Assembly (NCBI GenBank): GCA_001986395.2
Contig: MQVO02000001.1
Span: 3,038,001 to 3,102,000, forward strand
Origin: Irpex lacteus
Lineage: Eukaryota; Basidiomycota; Agaricomycetes; Polyporales; Irpicaceae
Direction of reading: 5' to 3'
Length of the DNA: 64,000 bases
Positions 1 through 11,804 of the stretch are shown piece after piece (position 1 is the stretch's first letter; each line of letters begins with the position of its first letter). The notes under the pieces are model-generated. The model was given only the letters and a program-made list of their open reading frames with translations, was not told where the DNA came from and did not search any database. A program made the translations under genes and the position numbers.

Positions 1-456
1 CGTACAACGATGGGACACAGATTATTAAATGTATACCTCATGATCTGAGTTGGCGCATTGGACACCTGTGCAGAGCGAGACACATCAATACTAGATACCA
101 TCAACAAGTAACTAACATGTACCTGCAACGATGAAAATATATGTCGCAAGAGGCACATATCGGTTCTTGAGACACTATTCAGTATTCTGGTATGGATTCC
201 AATAGTGGATACTCACTAGAAAAAATATGGGAGTGACCAGGCAATGCTTGATTCGCTTCCATATCAACTCTACTTCCTGATCGAATGTGATGCAGTACTC
301 GTATAGTAAAACCACTGTGACGCAACCTGAAGTCAGCTAATACGACTCAGACATTAAAAATGGCTCACCCCCAACTGCGAGCATATAAAACCGGCCTGCA
401 TGAATGGCTCTATGATATCGGCGTAAGTAATTCCCACCCACGCAGAATCGAGCTAC
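1..456. other. Gene-free stretch at the left edge
   Basis: AT-rich sequence with no open frame or splice pattern that I can support. I see nothing definite in it. Confidence 0.4.
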
Positions 457-844
457 TCACTCCCTCAGCTGGAAAAGAAAATCGCCGTCGTCATCAATAA
501 CCCCAAAGGGTTGCCCTTGATGATGCTTTGTCTGCATGTATTCCACCCCGGCCTCCAGTAACGCACAAAAGTACTGTGTATTGTAGGGTTCATGATGATG
601 CTTCGGATGCGGATGTGTGTGGTTGTTATGCCGTGCCAGCACGGGCAAATAAGAACTCGCCCGCGACATTCTGTATGTAGGCACTGCCTATGAGACGAAA
701 CGAACGGGAAGAGAGGAGCAGTCGGTTAAGGACGGGTTGGTAGTAGTCGGAGCATGGGAAAGGGGACTGCTGGCTACGTCCTGAGGGCGGGAATATATGT
801 GGAAATGTAGAGCTGCAACCATCATTGGACGGTGTGTTGGCCAT
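457..844 (-). other. Possible small gene or terminal exons, unrecognised
   Basis: Two overlapping minus-strand frames look more protein-like than chance but cannot both be used. One begins at 844 and has a stretch rich in Tyr, Leu and Ser ending in AGEFLFARAGTA. The other ends at 457 with LLEAGVEYMQTKHHQGQ followed by an acidic, then hydrophobic tail. A CAG at about 690 could be a splice acceptor joining upstream sequence to the second frame. I recognise no family. It may be the 3' end of a short spliced gene, a decayed gene, or chance. Confidence 0.22.
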
Positions 845-1546
845 CTATGCATCAAGGCGATGATCAGTCGGGCTGCGGGAGAATGGGCAAGGTCTGACAT
901 GCTCGATAAAGTGAAACAATGCCTTGCTTAGGGCTGAGCGTGACGCATTGGATAAGAGTGGGAATGCCGATGTAGAACAGTAGAAAGGCGAGGGAAACAA
1001 TATGACGTCTTCTCAGCGACCGGAGACAGCGTCTCGTAGAAGGAACTGTTGGAATCACCTTGGGATTGAGGAGCGCTACGCTTGCGCTGTGAAGAAGTGC
1101 TTAGCGTACCAATAGCTGCAACACGGAAGCACGGCTTACAGTAGCACTCACCAATATATAAGCAGCGTTGTGATGTTGGTAGGCTGAGACTGGGCTCCTA
1201 CCGAGAGTCAATCCTGCAGAAACCCCGTTCAACGGAAGGAAAGAGCGTCAAAACCCACGTACAAATCTGATAATTACGCTCGCAACACGTTTCAATGACA
1301 GTTCGACAGATGTTCCTTTCCCAGTTGTAGCGGCGGCTGGGATGGGCATCATCTGTCGAGGGATGACTCGTAAGTAACCAATGCAATTGAAATGTGTAGT
1401 CTAGTCTATAGTCTGTGAGCATGATCTAGGCCGTCATTAAAGAAAACATGAACCATCGTCAAGCCACAGCTCTAGGCATAGTGACCTGGTCCGCGTAACA
1501 AGAATATTAGTCATACAACAAACGTGTCATCTGTGTGAGGATTAGA
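845..1546. other. Gene-free stretch downstream of the efflux carrier
   Basis: Short open frames only, none with family resemblance. It should contain the 3' untranslated region and polyadenylation signals of the minus-strand carrier gene ending at 1547. Confidence 0.4.
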
Positions 1547-3483
1547 TCAGAAGAGGAGGTTGAGCGAGTAGGCAGTCAGTATTGTCATGAAAAGGACGAG
1601 GAGGATGTATTGAGGGACGAGGAAAGCTGAGACGTGCTCAGCATCTCCAGTTGGCGAGTACACCTGGGTGATGTATACCTACGCCGAACAGTCAGCGAAT
1701 CGCTTCTACAACTGCATCAGGCTACTTACCTGTGTTGTTGCTGTGGGTAGACACGAGAAGAATCTATAATCAACGAGTTAGAGTAATGATTCATCACATG
1801 CACGATCGGGCAGACTCACATGCAAACGAAGCGAAGAACCTTGTCATGTTCGTTGATGACGCCGGCGTGCGTGAGACCCTGGCAGATGGCGACTCCAAGA
1901 ATAGGAGAGAGGATGATCTTGGCCACGGATAGAGCACTTATGGCACCTATTGGCATAGCCTGCCAAGCGGTGACCGTCATTGGTACTTTCAGTCTCGCAA
2001 GAGCAGAGCCTAGGCAGATGAGACCCAGTGGTACGTTGGCTGCGCCGACGAAAGTGCAAGTATCCATGATGAATGCGAGTGGCGGTTGCCCGTCCGGTGC
2101 ATCCGGCATGTAAGTACCAGGGACGTGGATGAACAGCGCCTTGATAGGGTTGATAAGGGAGACGACGAAGGAAATGATGATGGACATGGATGGTGGGCTG
2201 CATAGCTGAACAAGGAAATCCTTGAACGCTCGCTTGAAGCGACGTCTTCGAGGGTGGGATAGAATTGAGGGGGAGGTGGATGGTTGTTCACTGAAGCGTA
2301 CAGTCTTGGACAAGGGTGAGTCGTGATGTTCGTCGTGATCGTTTGCTGGGTCGTGAACCACGGTGGGCGCCGCAGACGTAATGGGAGACATGGCAATATC
2401 CGTCGCTGCTCGGGAGAATGCTTGGGATGTGTCGTCGCCCACTTCGCTAGAGTAATGATTATCATCCTTCGGTATTGTCTCTACCATAGGCTCGGATATC
2501 TGTGTGCTCTGACCGGCAGGCTGCTTTTCAAGCTCGGATAAACCCTTACTTTCTTCTACGTGTCGATTTCTCTGTACACGATGAATCAAGTGCCGAGGCG
2601 CCCAGAGCCAGGCTTTGAAGATAGCATGTCGTCTGCGGTCAGTGGCTGCACGAACATCTTCATCCTCAACGTCTGGACCAACCCAGTCTTGAGCGATCAT
2701 GCGGGCACCACCCATGGGGAAGAGCGTTAACTACGGCATGGTTAGCACATGTGACTCAGAGTCTTGGTAAGACTTACGTAGAAAATCAAGATGTAAGCCG
2801 ACACATATGCAACAGCAAGAGAGCTATCGGTTGAACTGTTGAAAGGCGGGCCAGCGGTAATACTCATCACGACCGAGGTGGCTGGGTGCGAGCGCATAAG
2901 CGTGAAGAAAACCAAGAACAGGTTGGATTCTACTCACGAATATCACCATAATTACTCCAGGTGCCGGCGGCCAGGATACCGTACCTGAAGCGATGTGGTA
3001 CCCAAAAGAACTGTTTGACCACCCACGCAAGAAACATTCCCAAGAGTTCGTATATTATGCCGACAAGGAATAGAGGTCCTGGATAGACTATGTGAGCTAC
3101 ATGAGGTATTTGACAAACGAAGTACTGTACCGAGAGTGCCGATGTTATCTATCGAGAAGGATGGAACGATCTTCGAGAACATGAGGCAGGGTCCAGTGAT
3201 GTTCTAGGCAATTGTCAAGTAAAGGCTAATCACAATCGGAGGAACGTAGATGAGATAAAACAAACGTACGAGAGCTACCTGCCCAGCTCCCCGCGCAGCA
3301 ACGACTGGGAATATGTCTGCTTTCGTGATTATGAACCCGAATCCAGCACATAGTACTCTGGGGTGATGAAAACCCAACAATGGCGAGGTGAGTTCGCTAG
3401 GGAGTAAGATACAAAAGCCATAGAACTCACAGTCGTAGCAGCGGGCGAAGAGACACCCAAATGAGGGCGCCGATGGCCAGCAT
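1547..3483 (-). CDS. PIN-like auxin efflux carrier family membrane protein (ECM3-type)
   Basis: Phase-checked model of eight exons: 3483-3431, 3357-3270, 3203-3131, 3078-2938, 2881-2778, 2730-1820, 1763-1730 and 1678-1547, giving 511 residues. The start at 3483 opens directly into the first membrane segment (MLAIGALIWVSLRPLLRLVL), as in fungal family members. The membrane transport protein fold (PF03547) shows as an N-terminal bundle including GQVALNITGPCLMFSKIVPS and YGILAAGTWSNYGDIP, a long charged central loop in exon 6, and a C-terminal bundle ending VYSPTGDAEHVSAFLVPQYI. Fungal relatives include yeast Ecm3, found in the ER or plasma membrane. Their substrate is not established, so auxin transport is only a family name here. 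No damage seen. Gene call strong; substrate unknown. Confidence 0.9.
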
Positions 3484-5340
3484 ATTGAAGAAGCTGCTAA
3501 GAAAAGCTCTAAAAGTCTAAGAGGAAGGAATCTGCTGAATCCCCGGGAACTTGGAAGATATATATCATGAGCCGGCGGGACCCTCGCGTTCCTTGACGTA
3601 CTTATCATGTCTGAGTCGAGGTTTCGGAAAAGCCCCGTATTTCTCCAAATTGTTTTCGGCCGTAGGGTGGCCTGGGCTCTTCCTTCGTACCTCCGCGGCC
3701 ACGGATGTCCGGTCCGGACACCCACAATCACCGCCAAAGTCAGGCCTCCTGACTGGGACAAATCACTAGGAACGTTTCGACTTTGAACATGCATGTGCGT
3801 ATGTCAAAAATTGCGGAACCTGAGGGTTTCAACTCGTCCTGTCAATAAACATTGGGGGATAAAATTCGAGGCTTTTTGTCTGACTTTGTATGTCAACAAC
3901 CGACTGGACGCACTCGCACTCACATAGCGCAGATCAACTGTATACAGTCTCGCCGAAAGGTTTTCTGTACGAAGCTCCTAGACTGGCCATTCGGCGTAAT
4001 TATAAGCTCTAAAAAGTCATCAGAAAGCTTGAATCCATGTCAGCTGGGCTGGGCGGTGAACGTTGAAGGCAACGAGAGTTACGAGACTGGTACGAAGCTT
4101 GATCATACGGCACCACAGGTCAAGAGTACCCTCTTCGTAATTCAGTAAGTGGTAGTAGGTACAAGCGTTAGAACGCAAACAGCACTCACCGGCATAAAAG
4201 CATCAAACCGAGCACTGCATAAGCTTGAGGGGATCTGTAACAATCACGGAATTGCGGTCTTCTCAGGCGACTGTGAACGATCGAAAGTGATCTTAGAAAG
4301 GTGAGACCGACACGGGGTAGATATATGAAGAAGGACAACATACCTGGTAAGTAATGAGCCTCGTTATGAGGACGGCAAAGAAGCTTAAAGCCTAACCTTC
4401 CGAACCCGATCGTCCTCGCTGCTTGTGGTCGGGCAGCAGGATATGGTCAACGACCTTCATTTCGGTATGTACGTGGTTCTACAACCAAGCGCCACGAGAG
4501 ACAAAATTTGAGAACGTCAAGCACTTGAAGTCGAATTCGAAAGAGCTGGTTTTTCAGTAAACAAAAAAGCGGCGGACTCGCGTTAATGAAAGGTTGAAGT
4601 TCGCAGGGAAGTCAAGGCCGGCCACACACGGATGGATAAATACGACAAGATTGTAATGTAAAAACTATTGGAATAAGAAGACAGAAGTTCAACTGACTGG
4701 GTATACATCGTCCGGAGGCAAGACGCGAAAGGGGTGTCAAGAAACCAAATTGTCAACCACAAGAAAAACGTAGAGCAGAGTAGGGAGCTGCGTGCGTGCG
4801 TGCGTACATGAGGGTCATGATCGTGAGGTATGGGGATAGGGTGTTAGGCGAAAGCAGTACTGGCTGGCATACACGTATACTTACTGGATTGTCCGACATA
4901 ATTGCGACGTACGTACGCGAGAGAGAACTATCGACACACTGCTACTCTCCCATCCCACCCGACACCGACACCCACCCCACACGACATCGCCGCAGCAGAT
5001 AATAAATACAATTCCCATACACCCGACAAACGAAGAGAGCGAGAAAAAGGGGAGAAGAGAAGAGAGACGAACGAGGAAAGCAGTGGTGGTGGATGCTTGG
5101 ATGGATCCGCACCACGGCACAGCAGAACATGGAGGAAAGTAAGGGGGGAAGGAAGAGGGAGGAAGGGTGAGGACAAACACAAGCCCAGAAGGAAAGTCTC
5201 CAGCTTCAAGCAGAGCACGAGCGCAGAAAACGCGCGAGAAACAACAAAGACAAACGACTTGAGTGGCCAAACAAACCAAGAAGGAAGGCATACGCAACTC
5301 GTATGCTCGGGTGCGAGGGATTCGAGAGTTCTTCTTCTCA
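3484..5340. other. Long intergenic stretch with GC-skewed simple sequence
   Basis: No convincing gene. The left part is the promoter of the minus-strand carrier at 3483. A short CGTG microsatellite lies at about 4792-4806. From 4900 to 5300 the plus strand is purine-rich (GAGAG, GGAGAAGAG), probably 3' flank of the mucin gene ending at 5341. A 98-residue frame at 3852-4148 has no ATG start and no family look. Confidence 0.4.
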
Positions 5341-8326
5341 TCACCAGTTCATCGTGTTGTCCCTCAACACAGGCGTGGAGATCATCGCCCCATTAACCGG
5401 CCTCCTCTCTCTCATCCCCTGATCGTACCCCTCCTGTCCTCCACCCGGCGCAGCGCTAACATTCGCGGCACCATGCCCAGCAGGCTCGAAAACCCTCAAC
5501 GAGTCCTCCGCATAATAGAAGCTCCTCCTCCTCTGCCCCCCAAGCGTATCCCTATCAAACTCCTGGTTCTCGGGTCTTGCACCAACGAACCCATCGTCAT
5601 TGGGGTCTCTCGCGTTCGGGGGATCCGACAGACGACGATGGGCGAGCGCACGGCGCTGTTTGAACGCACGTACGGCGAGGAAGGCGAGTACGATGAGCGT
5701 GATTGCTCCAAGGGAGGAGATGACGCCGATGATGGCGTTCTGACGTGTCTTGTTGGAGCCTGAGGCGGAGGAGGTGTCGTTGTTGCTTGCGCCGGAGCCG
5801 TTGGAGGAGGAGTCGGAGGAGCCGGAGCCGCCGCCTGTGACGGGGAAGGTCGAGAGGACGTGCGCGGCGAGTTGGTTGTAGGGCGAGGGGGGCGAGTAGA
5901 ATTGGGAGGTCTTGGCGAGGAGCTGGTTCGCGAGGGTGTCGACTTGGTCAGATGGGATGTATGCTTGGTACTCGGTTTGCAGTTTGTCGATGTCGGCGGG
6001 GCCGGTATAGCTCGTCGGCTTGAACACTTGCAATGCATACGTCTTCACTTGCGATTCTACCATATCAACCAATGTCAGTTCAGTAATAGTCATCGTAAGG
6101 AGAAAAGAGAACCACGCACGATCAACACTAAGCGCATTACTGATAATAATCGGGAACCACGCAAACAGCTGAATAGCACTATCATCATTCGTCGCCACCT
6201 GCTTCCACGGAATCGCACTGTCCAACAACAGCGTAATCAGCGTATACCCGGAACCAGGGTTGGCGGGAGGGCCCGACGGCAAATAAATCAACGAGGGAAT
6301 ATCATTCGGCAATGCCGCCTGAGAGGGCGCAGCAGTGGCCGCCGCCGCGGAGCTCGCAATGGAGACGCTACTCGTCGCCTCGTCGGGGTCGCTCAACGTC
6401 ATCGACGGGGTCTCGGAGGACGTAGACTCGAAGATGAGAGAGGTGGCGGTGGCGATGCCGCTGAATTGGGAGTTGATGGAGGGGGTGAATGTGAAGGAGG
6501 AGGAGCTGGAGGTGGGGAGGGTGCTGTCTGAGTTGGAGTCTGTGGCGGATAGGGAGCCGCTGAGGGAGCCTGATGCGCTGCTGCTGCCGCTGATTGGACC
6601 GGAGGGGAAGACGATGCTTGCGCTCGAGGTGACGGACGCAGAAAGAGAACCTGAACCGGTGACGGAGGCTGAACCTGAACCTGAGAAGCTGCCTGAGGCA
6701 GAAGCAGAGCCAGAAGCCGACCCGCTCTCCGACACGCTTCCCGAGGTGATAGTAGGGCCAGAGGCAGATGCACTCTGCGAACCAGATGCAGACTGAGACT
6801 GCGAGACAGAACCACCCGACGCGCTCACGCTTACCGATCCACCCGACGCGCTCGCCGATCCCGACGCCGACTGCGACTCCGAACCCGACTGACTCTGACT
6901 CTGACTCTGACTCTGTCCACCAGAAGTAGGCTCAGACTGAGCACTCGACACCGTCTGACTTCCCGACTGACTAGTGATCCCCTCCGAGCCCGACTGGCTG
7001 GTGATAGTAATACCCTCCGAACCCGACGAATGAGAAACCGAGATCGGGGGGATCGAGAGTGGGATTGAGATGGAGAAGGGAAGAGAGATGGACGTGGGGA
7101 GCGAGATAACCGAGCTCTCGCCACCACTAGGACTAGCAGAAGTCGGTGGGGTGGTGATCGTCGCCGAAGCAGAAGATTCGGTGTTTGAAGGTGAAGCAGA
7201 CGCAGACGTCGCGTCCTGGGAGGAAGGCGAGGGCGAGCTGGAGGGAGGCGGGGCGAAGATGCTCGAGAGAACGCTCGATAGGAAGTCTCCTGAGGTGCTC
7301 GGGGAAGGGGACGGGGAAGGGGACGTCGTGGGGCTTGTAGGCGTCGCAGACGCAGAGACGGATACATCCGAGCCACTGGCAGACGAAGGCGACGTGGGAG
7401 TGGTAGACGGGGTATCTGTAGGCGTATCTGTAGGCGTCGACGATTCCGGATGAAACACACTAGAAAAGTAGCTAGAGGCCGCTGAGTCGAAGCTGGAGAT
7501 GGCACTGCCCAACGAGGACGTGAAGCTCCCGAACTCGGAGGTTAGGGTGCCGATGATCCCGCCATCACTTGAGCTTGAGCTTGAGGGAGGAGGGGTGATG
7601 GCGGAGGAGGGCGCGTCGGAGGTGGGAGTCAAGCTGGACTGGCTCTGGGAGGCTGAGGCGGAGGTTGAGGCAGAGGAGCTGGAGGATGCAGACGCAGCTT
7701 CAGAAGATGCTGAGCTGGAGGTGGCAGCAGCGGACTCCGACGAACTGGAGCTGGAGGACGAGGCAGCATCCGATGAGCTGGCGGACGCAGAGCTGCTTGA
7801 GCTGTCTGACGAAGAGGTGGCAACAGACGAGGACGAGGACGAGTCGCTGGGAGAGGGCGATGGTGACGGTGATGGGGGCGGGGTGGGTGCCGATGTACCA
7901 AGGTCCGTCGAAGTAGCGGGGACGAGGGCTGTTGTGCCAGGCGTTGGAGTGAGAGCACCAAGAGGGTTGTCGAGGACGCTACCGAGGCCGTTCAAGCCAT
8001 GGTCGAGGGTGTCTGCGAGTCCGCCTTTGATAGAGAAAGTGTGAGTACGCGCGTAAATTGGTGAAGAAATGAGTGCTGGTCATAGCAACCAGCCCAATAG
8101 CGAAGTGAAAGGGTCAGAGAGGGTTACTCTACTCACCAAGTATCGGCTCGAAGATACCATCCCTTGCCTGGACGTCTACGTCCCTCCGAGTCGCGACCTT
8201 CCTCCCAGACAGCGACCGACGGGCGTGCGAGTCCCAGGACGACCCATGGGCTGCGCCGACGGCAGGTGTAAGCTGAAGAACGGCAACAACGACGGCCAAC
8301 CAGACGTTGGCGACTGCAATATGCAT
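5341..8326 (-). CDS. MSB2: Msb2-like signalling mucin, single-pass membrane sensor
   Basis: Phase-checked three-exon model (8326-8137, 8024-6120, 6056-5341), 936 residues. Residues 1 to about 25 form a signal peptide (MHIAVANVWLAVVVAVLQL). A Ser/Thr/Pro-rich mucin region with many SAS, SQS and SGS repeats follows to about residue 600. A folded juxtamembrane domain comes next, with SAIPWKQV, IQLFAWFPIIISNAL and YIPSDQVDTLANQLL, resembling the domain beside the membrane in Msb2. One membrane helix lies at about 806-830 (AIIGVISSLGAITLIVLAFL), then a cytoplasmic tail of 106 residues. Msb2 proteins are shed cell-surface sensors upstream of the Cdc42/MAP-kinase filamentation pathway. Intron 2 (6119-6057) is 63 bases with no stop, so its retention would keep the frame. 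The mucin region is too repetitive to prove orthology; architecture and juxtamembrane domain are the evidence. Confidence 0.78.
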
Positions 8327-9185
8327 CTGAGGCGTGATTCGTATATATGCTGCTGCTGCGGATTCTTAACAGATGACCTTTCGACTTGAAGCTTGGAGTT
8401 TGAGATATTGTTATGTAGATGGGTTTTTCGCGCAAAGGCGGGGGTGTTTGTTAGAGAATGATTGCCAGAGTGTGAAGGAGCGTGGGTGCTGCTATGGTGG
8501 GCAGGAGGAGAGCTGCGAGCGTCGTCGTCGTCGCGGGAGAGAGGAAAAAGGCGACGAGAAGGAATAAATTACTTGGAGATGGACGGTCGACAAGGGAGGG
8601 ACACCCATCATGCCTGAGAAGGCAACAGGGCCCAGAGCGTTTGGCCTTGTTTGCTCCCCATCAAGCGGTTTCGGACGTTGTTCACCTCGTCCTCGGTGCA
8701 TCTTCTCTCACGGCGGTCAACATTGTTAGATGCTGCAGCTTATTCAGAGATGAGCAGTGTAGCTTCCGAGTTCCGATGAGCTCAGTGGGAGGTGATTATC
8801 ATGCAGCGCTCCCAGGTTTATTAATGGCGCGTAAGTATCCAAGTTCGTCAAGTTCAAACTCTTATTGAAATCCATCCCAGACGACATACATATTCCTGTA
8901 GATACCTACCAGGTAGTTCTACAGCGGTCGAAACCCACATCCCATACCCACCCGACCCACTCCTCCTACCCACCTCCCGCCCACACGCGCAACAAAGTCC
9001 GACCAAAAGCATCTGTCAAGAACACAAGTTTCGTGATGTCAGTGCCTGTCTCTCTCGCTCTCATCTTTGTTCCCATCAGCACCAAACGTCGCATTGAATA
9101 TTGACGCGGATGGGCGAATGAGATTCTGACGTGCGGGAGTAGGAGCATGTGCGCGCTAGACAGCTGGCCATGGTGGCTTGATCAT
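8327..9185. other. Promoter region of the mucin gene and unassigned sequence
   Basis: Upstream region of the minus-strand mucin gene. It carries GTCGTCGTCGTCG-like simple sequence near 8522 and pyrimidine-rich tracts at 8940-9060. Short frames on both strands show no family features. Confidence 0.35.
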
Positions 9186-9890
9186 GTCAAGTCCCACCAG
9201 CCACCGTCTCTGCTCCTACCGCGAGGGTGTGCACTGTGTACTGTCCATACGGCGAGTACACCTTATTACTATAAAGGCGTTCAGCGATTGAGTACACATC
9301 AGCCATATTCATATTTCCTTTCCTCAGAAGAATCTAAAAATACCTAGGTGTGAATTATCCTTCCTTCACCTCCGCAAGCATAACAAACGACGGAACTGAT
9401 AAGTACAGCATAAGTACACGACGTGCCGCAGTTATACAAATTAGAAGAGGACAAAACTCAAATAACCTCGAGCATTTCACGTCCGTCGTCAAGCGGGTCC
9501 AGTACGAGCCACACCAAACGAGCCGGCAAGGATGTACGCGCTATGTCCCACCAACCATCGTATCCTCTCGTGCACTGTGCACATCCCATACAGCGAGTAA
9601 AATCTTCTCAATAGCAGTTATATATGACTGGGGATACTCTGCTTAGAATCCGAAGAGTCTAAAAATCCCCTACGTATGTGCGAATTTGTCCGGTGAAGGA
9701 TAGTGTTCACCTACTTAGGGTATTTTTGGTACCGCCACGAGCATAAGAAACAACGGGAGTGATAATTACACGGCTATACAAATTAGAAGCACTCAGAACT
9801 CAAATTGCCTCAAACATTTCATGTCGGTCGTCAAGCGGATCCAGTCAAACCAGCACGCTACACCGGCATGTCTTCCCTCATACCTTCCTC
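9186..9890. repeat. Diverged tandem repeat, unit about 345 bases
   Basis: Several blocks recur at a roughly constant offset. GTCCCACCA(G/A)CCA(C/T)CGT occurs at about 9189 and 9545. A CTAAAAAT(A/C)CC block follows an AGA or GAG near 9330 and 9658. TATACAAATTAGAAG occurs at about 9431 and 9774, followed in both cases by similar text down to GTCGTCAAGCGG(G/A)TCCAGT. This fits two to three copies of one ~345-base unit, now clearly diverged. No coding frame is conserved between copies, so it looks non-coding. A degraded transposon or duplicated promoter segment are both possible. Confidence 0.6.
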
Positions 9891-10260
9891 ATACGTGAGT
9901 ACTTACTCGTACTTTCTTATTCAGAGCTATGGCCATCCATCATTTACTTACATTACATCAAATATATTCAAGCATATGACATATGATACTCCAGACGAAC
10001 TGAGGCTTCAAAAACGAATGGTGCGAGGATGATTTCTATGCTCTCGCGCCCCGTTGATTTCGAAACTTGCAACTGCCAGTGTGTGATACATAAGTAGATT
10101 CAGGCCGCTCACTTTGCTTCTCAAGTCGCGCCAAGTCGGATTCCTCACGAGCAATGGTGAGTATTAACCTCTCTGAACATCATATCAAACGGTGTATAGA
10201 GCTTTCTAGGTCTTCTACGCCCCTGTTATCGATATGAGGTTATGGGACAGCGTTCCCGAG
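9891..10260. other. Unassigned sequence upstream of the relic
   Basis: An ATG followed directly by GTGAGT (about 10154) resembles a very short first exon with an intron donor. No downstream exon that keeps a frame could be built. It may be the decayed 5' part of the relic described next. Confidence 0.25.
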
Positions 10261-10575
10261 TGCTACAACTTGTCTAAACGATCAGGGACCTCGGCGAGCT
10301 GTTCTTCGCTGGTGGCAAGTTCCAAGGGTTGCGCAACGAAGTGCGTAATTGTAGCCCGGACGACTTGAATTCTCTGGATGGGAAGAAATCATTTTCAATA
10401 CGGGTGGAAGCATGACAGGCTTGTAATTACCAACCCATACGATTCGTCTGACTGTAATCGACGATGACTGTGGAACATACATTCTTCGATGTTCCAAGTC
10501 GTTCGACCGGTACTGACTGCCTTGACTAGACTCATTTTGGCCTTATCGCTCGACTGCTCTACAACAGAAACGGCC
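10261..10575 (+). pseudogene. Relic of a third copy of the ~248-residue tandem gene family
   Basis: A short reading IRDLGELFFAGGKFQGLRN at about 10285-10341 matches INSDLVELSFFGGKIQAVGN in the intact gene at 15417-16297. The following ~230 bases match the 3' flank of that gene: shared text includes GTAGCCC, a TTCAAT(A/C) block, GCCTTGTAATTA(C/T)CAACCCA and GATTCGTCTG. The start, the first two exons and the C-terminal coding part are missing or unrecognisable. I read this as a truncated, decayed duplicate. The match over the flank is strong; the coding match is short. Confidence 0.6.
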
Positions 10576-11690
10576 CGCGATTAAACGGGGCTATTAACGA
10601 CTACACTTTCTGCAGCCTTACGACCTGGCGGAAGTCATCCGCTACGATGGAAGGGCAAGGTCCATTAGTGCCAAGTTCTATCCTGATGTGTACGCCCTTG
10701 AATTCGAGGTTACAAATACTACTACTTATACACTGCAGTAAATCACTTCGCATATAGAAAACACCCTTCCTGGTTCCTAATGGCTTCGTTAGAGTGGAGA
10801 AAACTGCTCGAGGCATTGACAGCCGTACGTCGTGGCACTGTGAATAACCTTCTCTGCGATCTGTTGAACTCTGCGTGACTAGAACGTCTACTTTTGGACC
10901 CATGCAACCTCTGACTCGGATATTGGGGGCTCTGAGGAGTAGCAACATTGTATATGAGCGATGAGTTGAAGCGATGAATTGCCGTCATGAAGTACGCAAG
11001 GACCGATGCACATCTTGTCCGTCGCTCCGTCGTTCGAAGGTATGACGCAAATTTGCGTTGACGTTGATTTAACATTTACGCCCTCCCGGCAGCAGGTGGC
11101 ATGGCATCCTGCTTAGCTGCTTTCATGCACTCATAAGCGGAAGGGTATCCAGCATGAAGAAACAGGTGATCTCCCCGATGGATGTTCAGGTGAGTCGTCA
11201 GCAGGTTGTGCATGCCGTTCTTTGCAGCTCGAAAACAGAGGCATGACTTCCGCACGGGGGCTCGGGAGACGACACGGGCGAGCCGCTTGGGTCTGAGGCT
11301 GCAGTCGAAGGTGTGGTGCTTTACAGACTCTGATTTCGCTGTTCCACGGACTGTGCCACTTAAGAAACTGGATAGTTACTACACTATTCTCCAGCAAGGG
11401 TTCTTCTGTGGCGACAGTGTCGCTAGGCACCTTCCATGCACTCATGGAGCGTGATACGGAGCGCCGTAATAACTGTCCGTTGGATTTCTATCCGCGGTGA
11501 GGAGACATTCGCAGACAAAGTCGAAAAGGAGTGTCACCGAGCGGATACCATGCATCTGGTACTGGAGTACTCTGCCAGAGGAGAGCTGGACATTACACCT
11601 GTCATTGCCAGTCGGCGGTAGGGTTCTCATGGATTGCCCAGTACGGAGGAACGGTTTCTATCTCTAATGCTTTTGGGTAATATACCGTGA
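10576..11690. other. Gene-free stretch between the relic and gene A
   Basis: Several frames of 60-115 codons lie on both strands, none with family features or consistent splice sites. The last few hundred bases are the upstream region of the gene at 11805. Confidence 0.35.
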
Positions 11691-11693
11691 GTG

Positions 11694-11705
11694 TATAAAA
11701 GGCCT
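11694..11705 (+). promoter_or_regulatory. TATA box of gene A (TATAAAAGGCCT)
   Basis: TATAAAAGGCCT lies 105-111 bases before the start codon at 11805. The same 12 bases occur before the paralogue at 15417, so the promoter core was duplicated with the gene. Confidence 0.65.
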
Positions 11706-11804
11706 CTTGAGCTTTCTGTAGAAGGGCCTCAGACAGCCGTCACTGTACACCAGTACTCAACAGCTAGCATCCAAACTTCACTCCGTTCATACTACCTAGC
11801 AGCA

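Noticed and set aside
3852..4148. 98-residue plus-strand frame
   Set aside because: No ATG start at its head, no family features, no splice context.
5860..8044. Long plus-strand frames rich in Glu, Asp and Gly opposite the mucin gene
   Set aside because: They are the complement of the Ser-rich repeats; the minus frame has signal peptide, membrane helix and consistent splicing, the plus frames have none.
10601..11075. Overlapping minus-strand frames of about 110 codons
   Set aside because: Composition is irregular, frames overlap each other, and no paralogue or splice pattern supports them.
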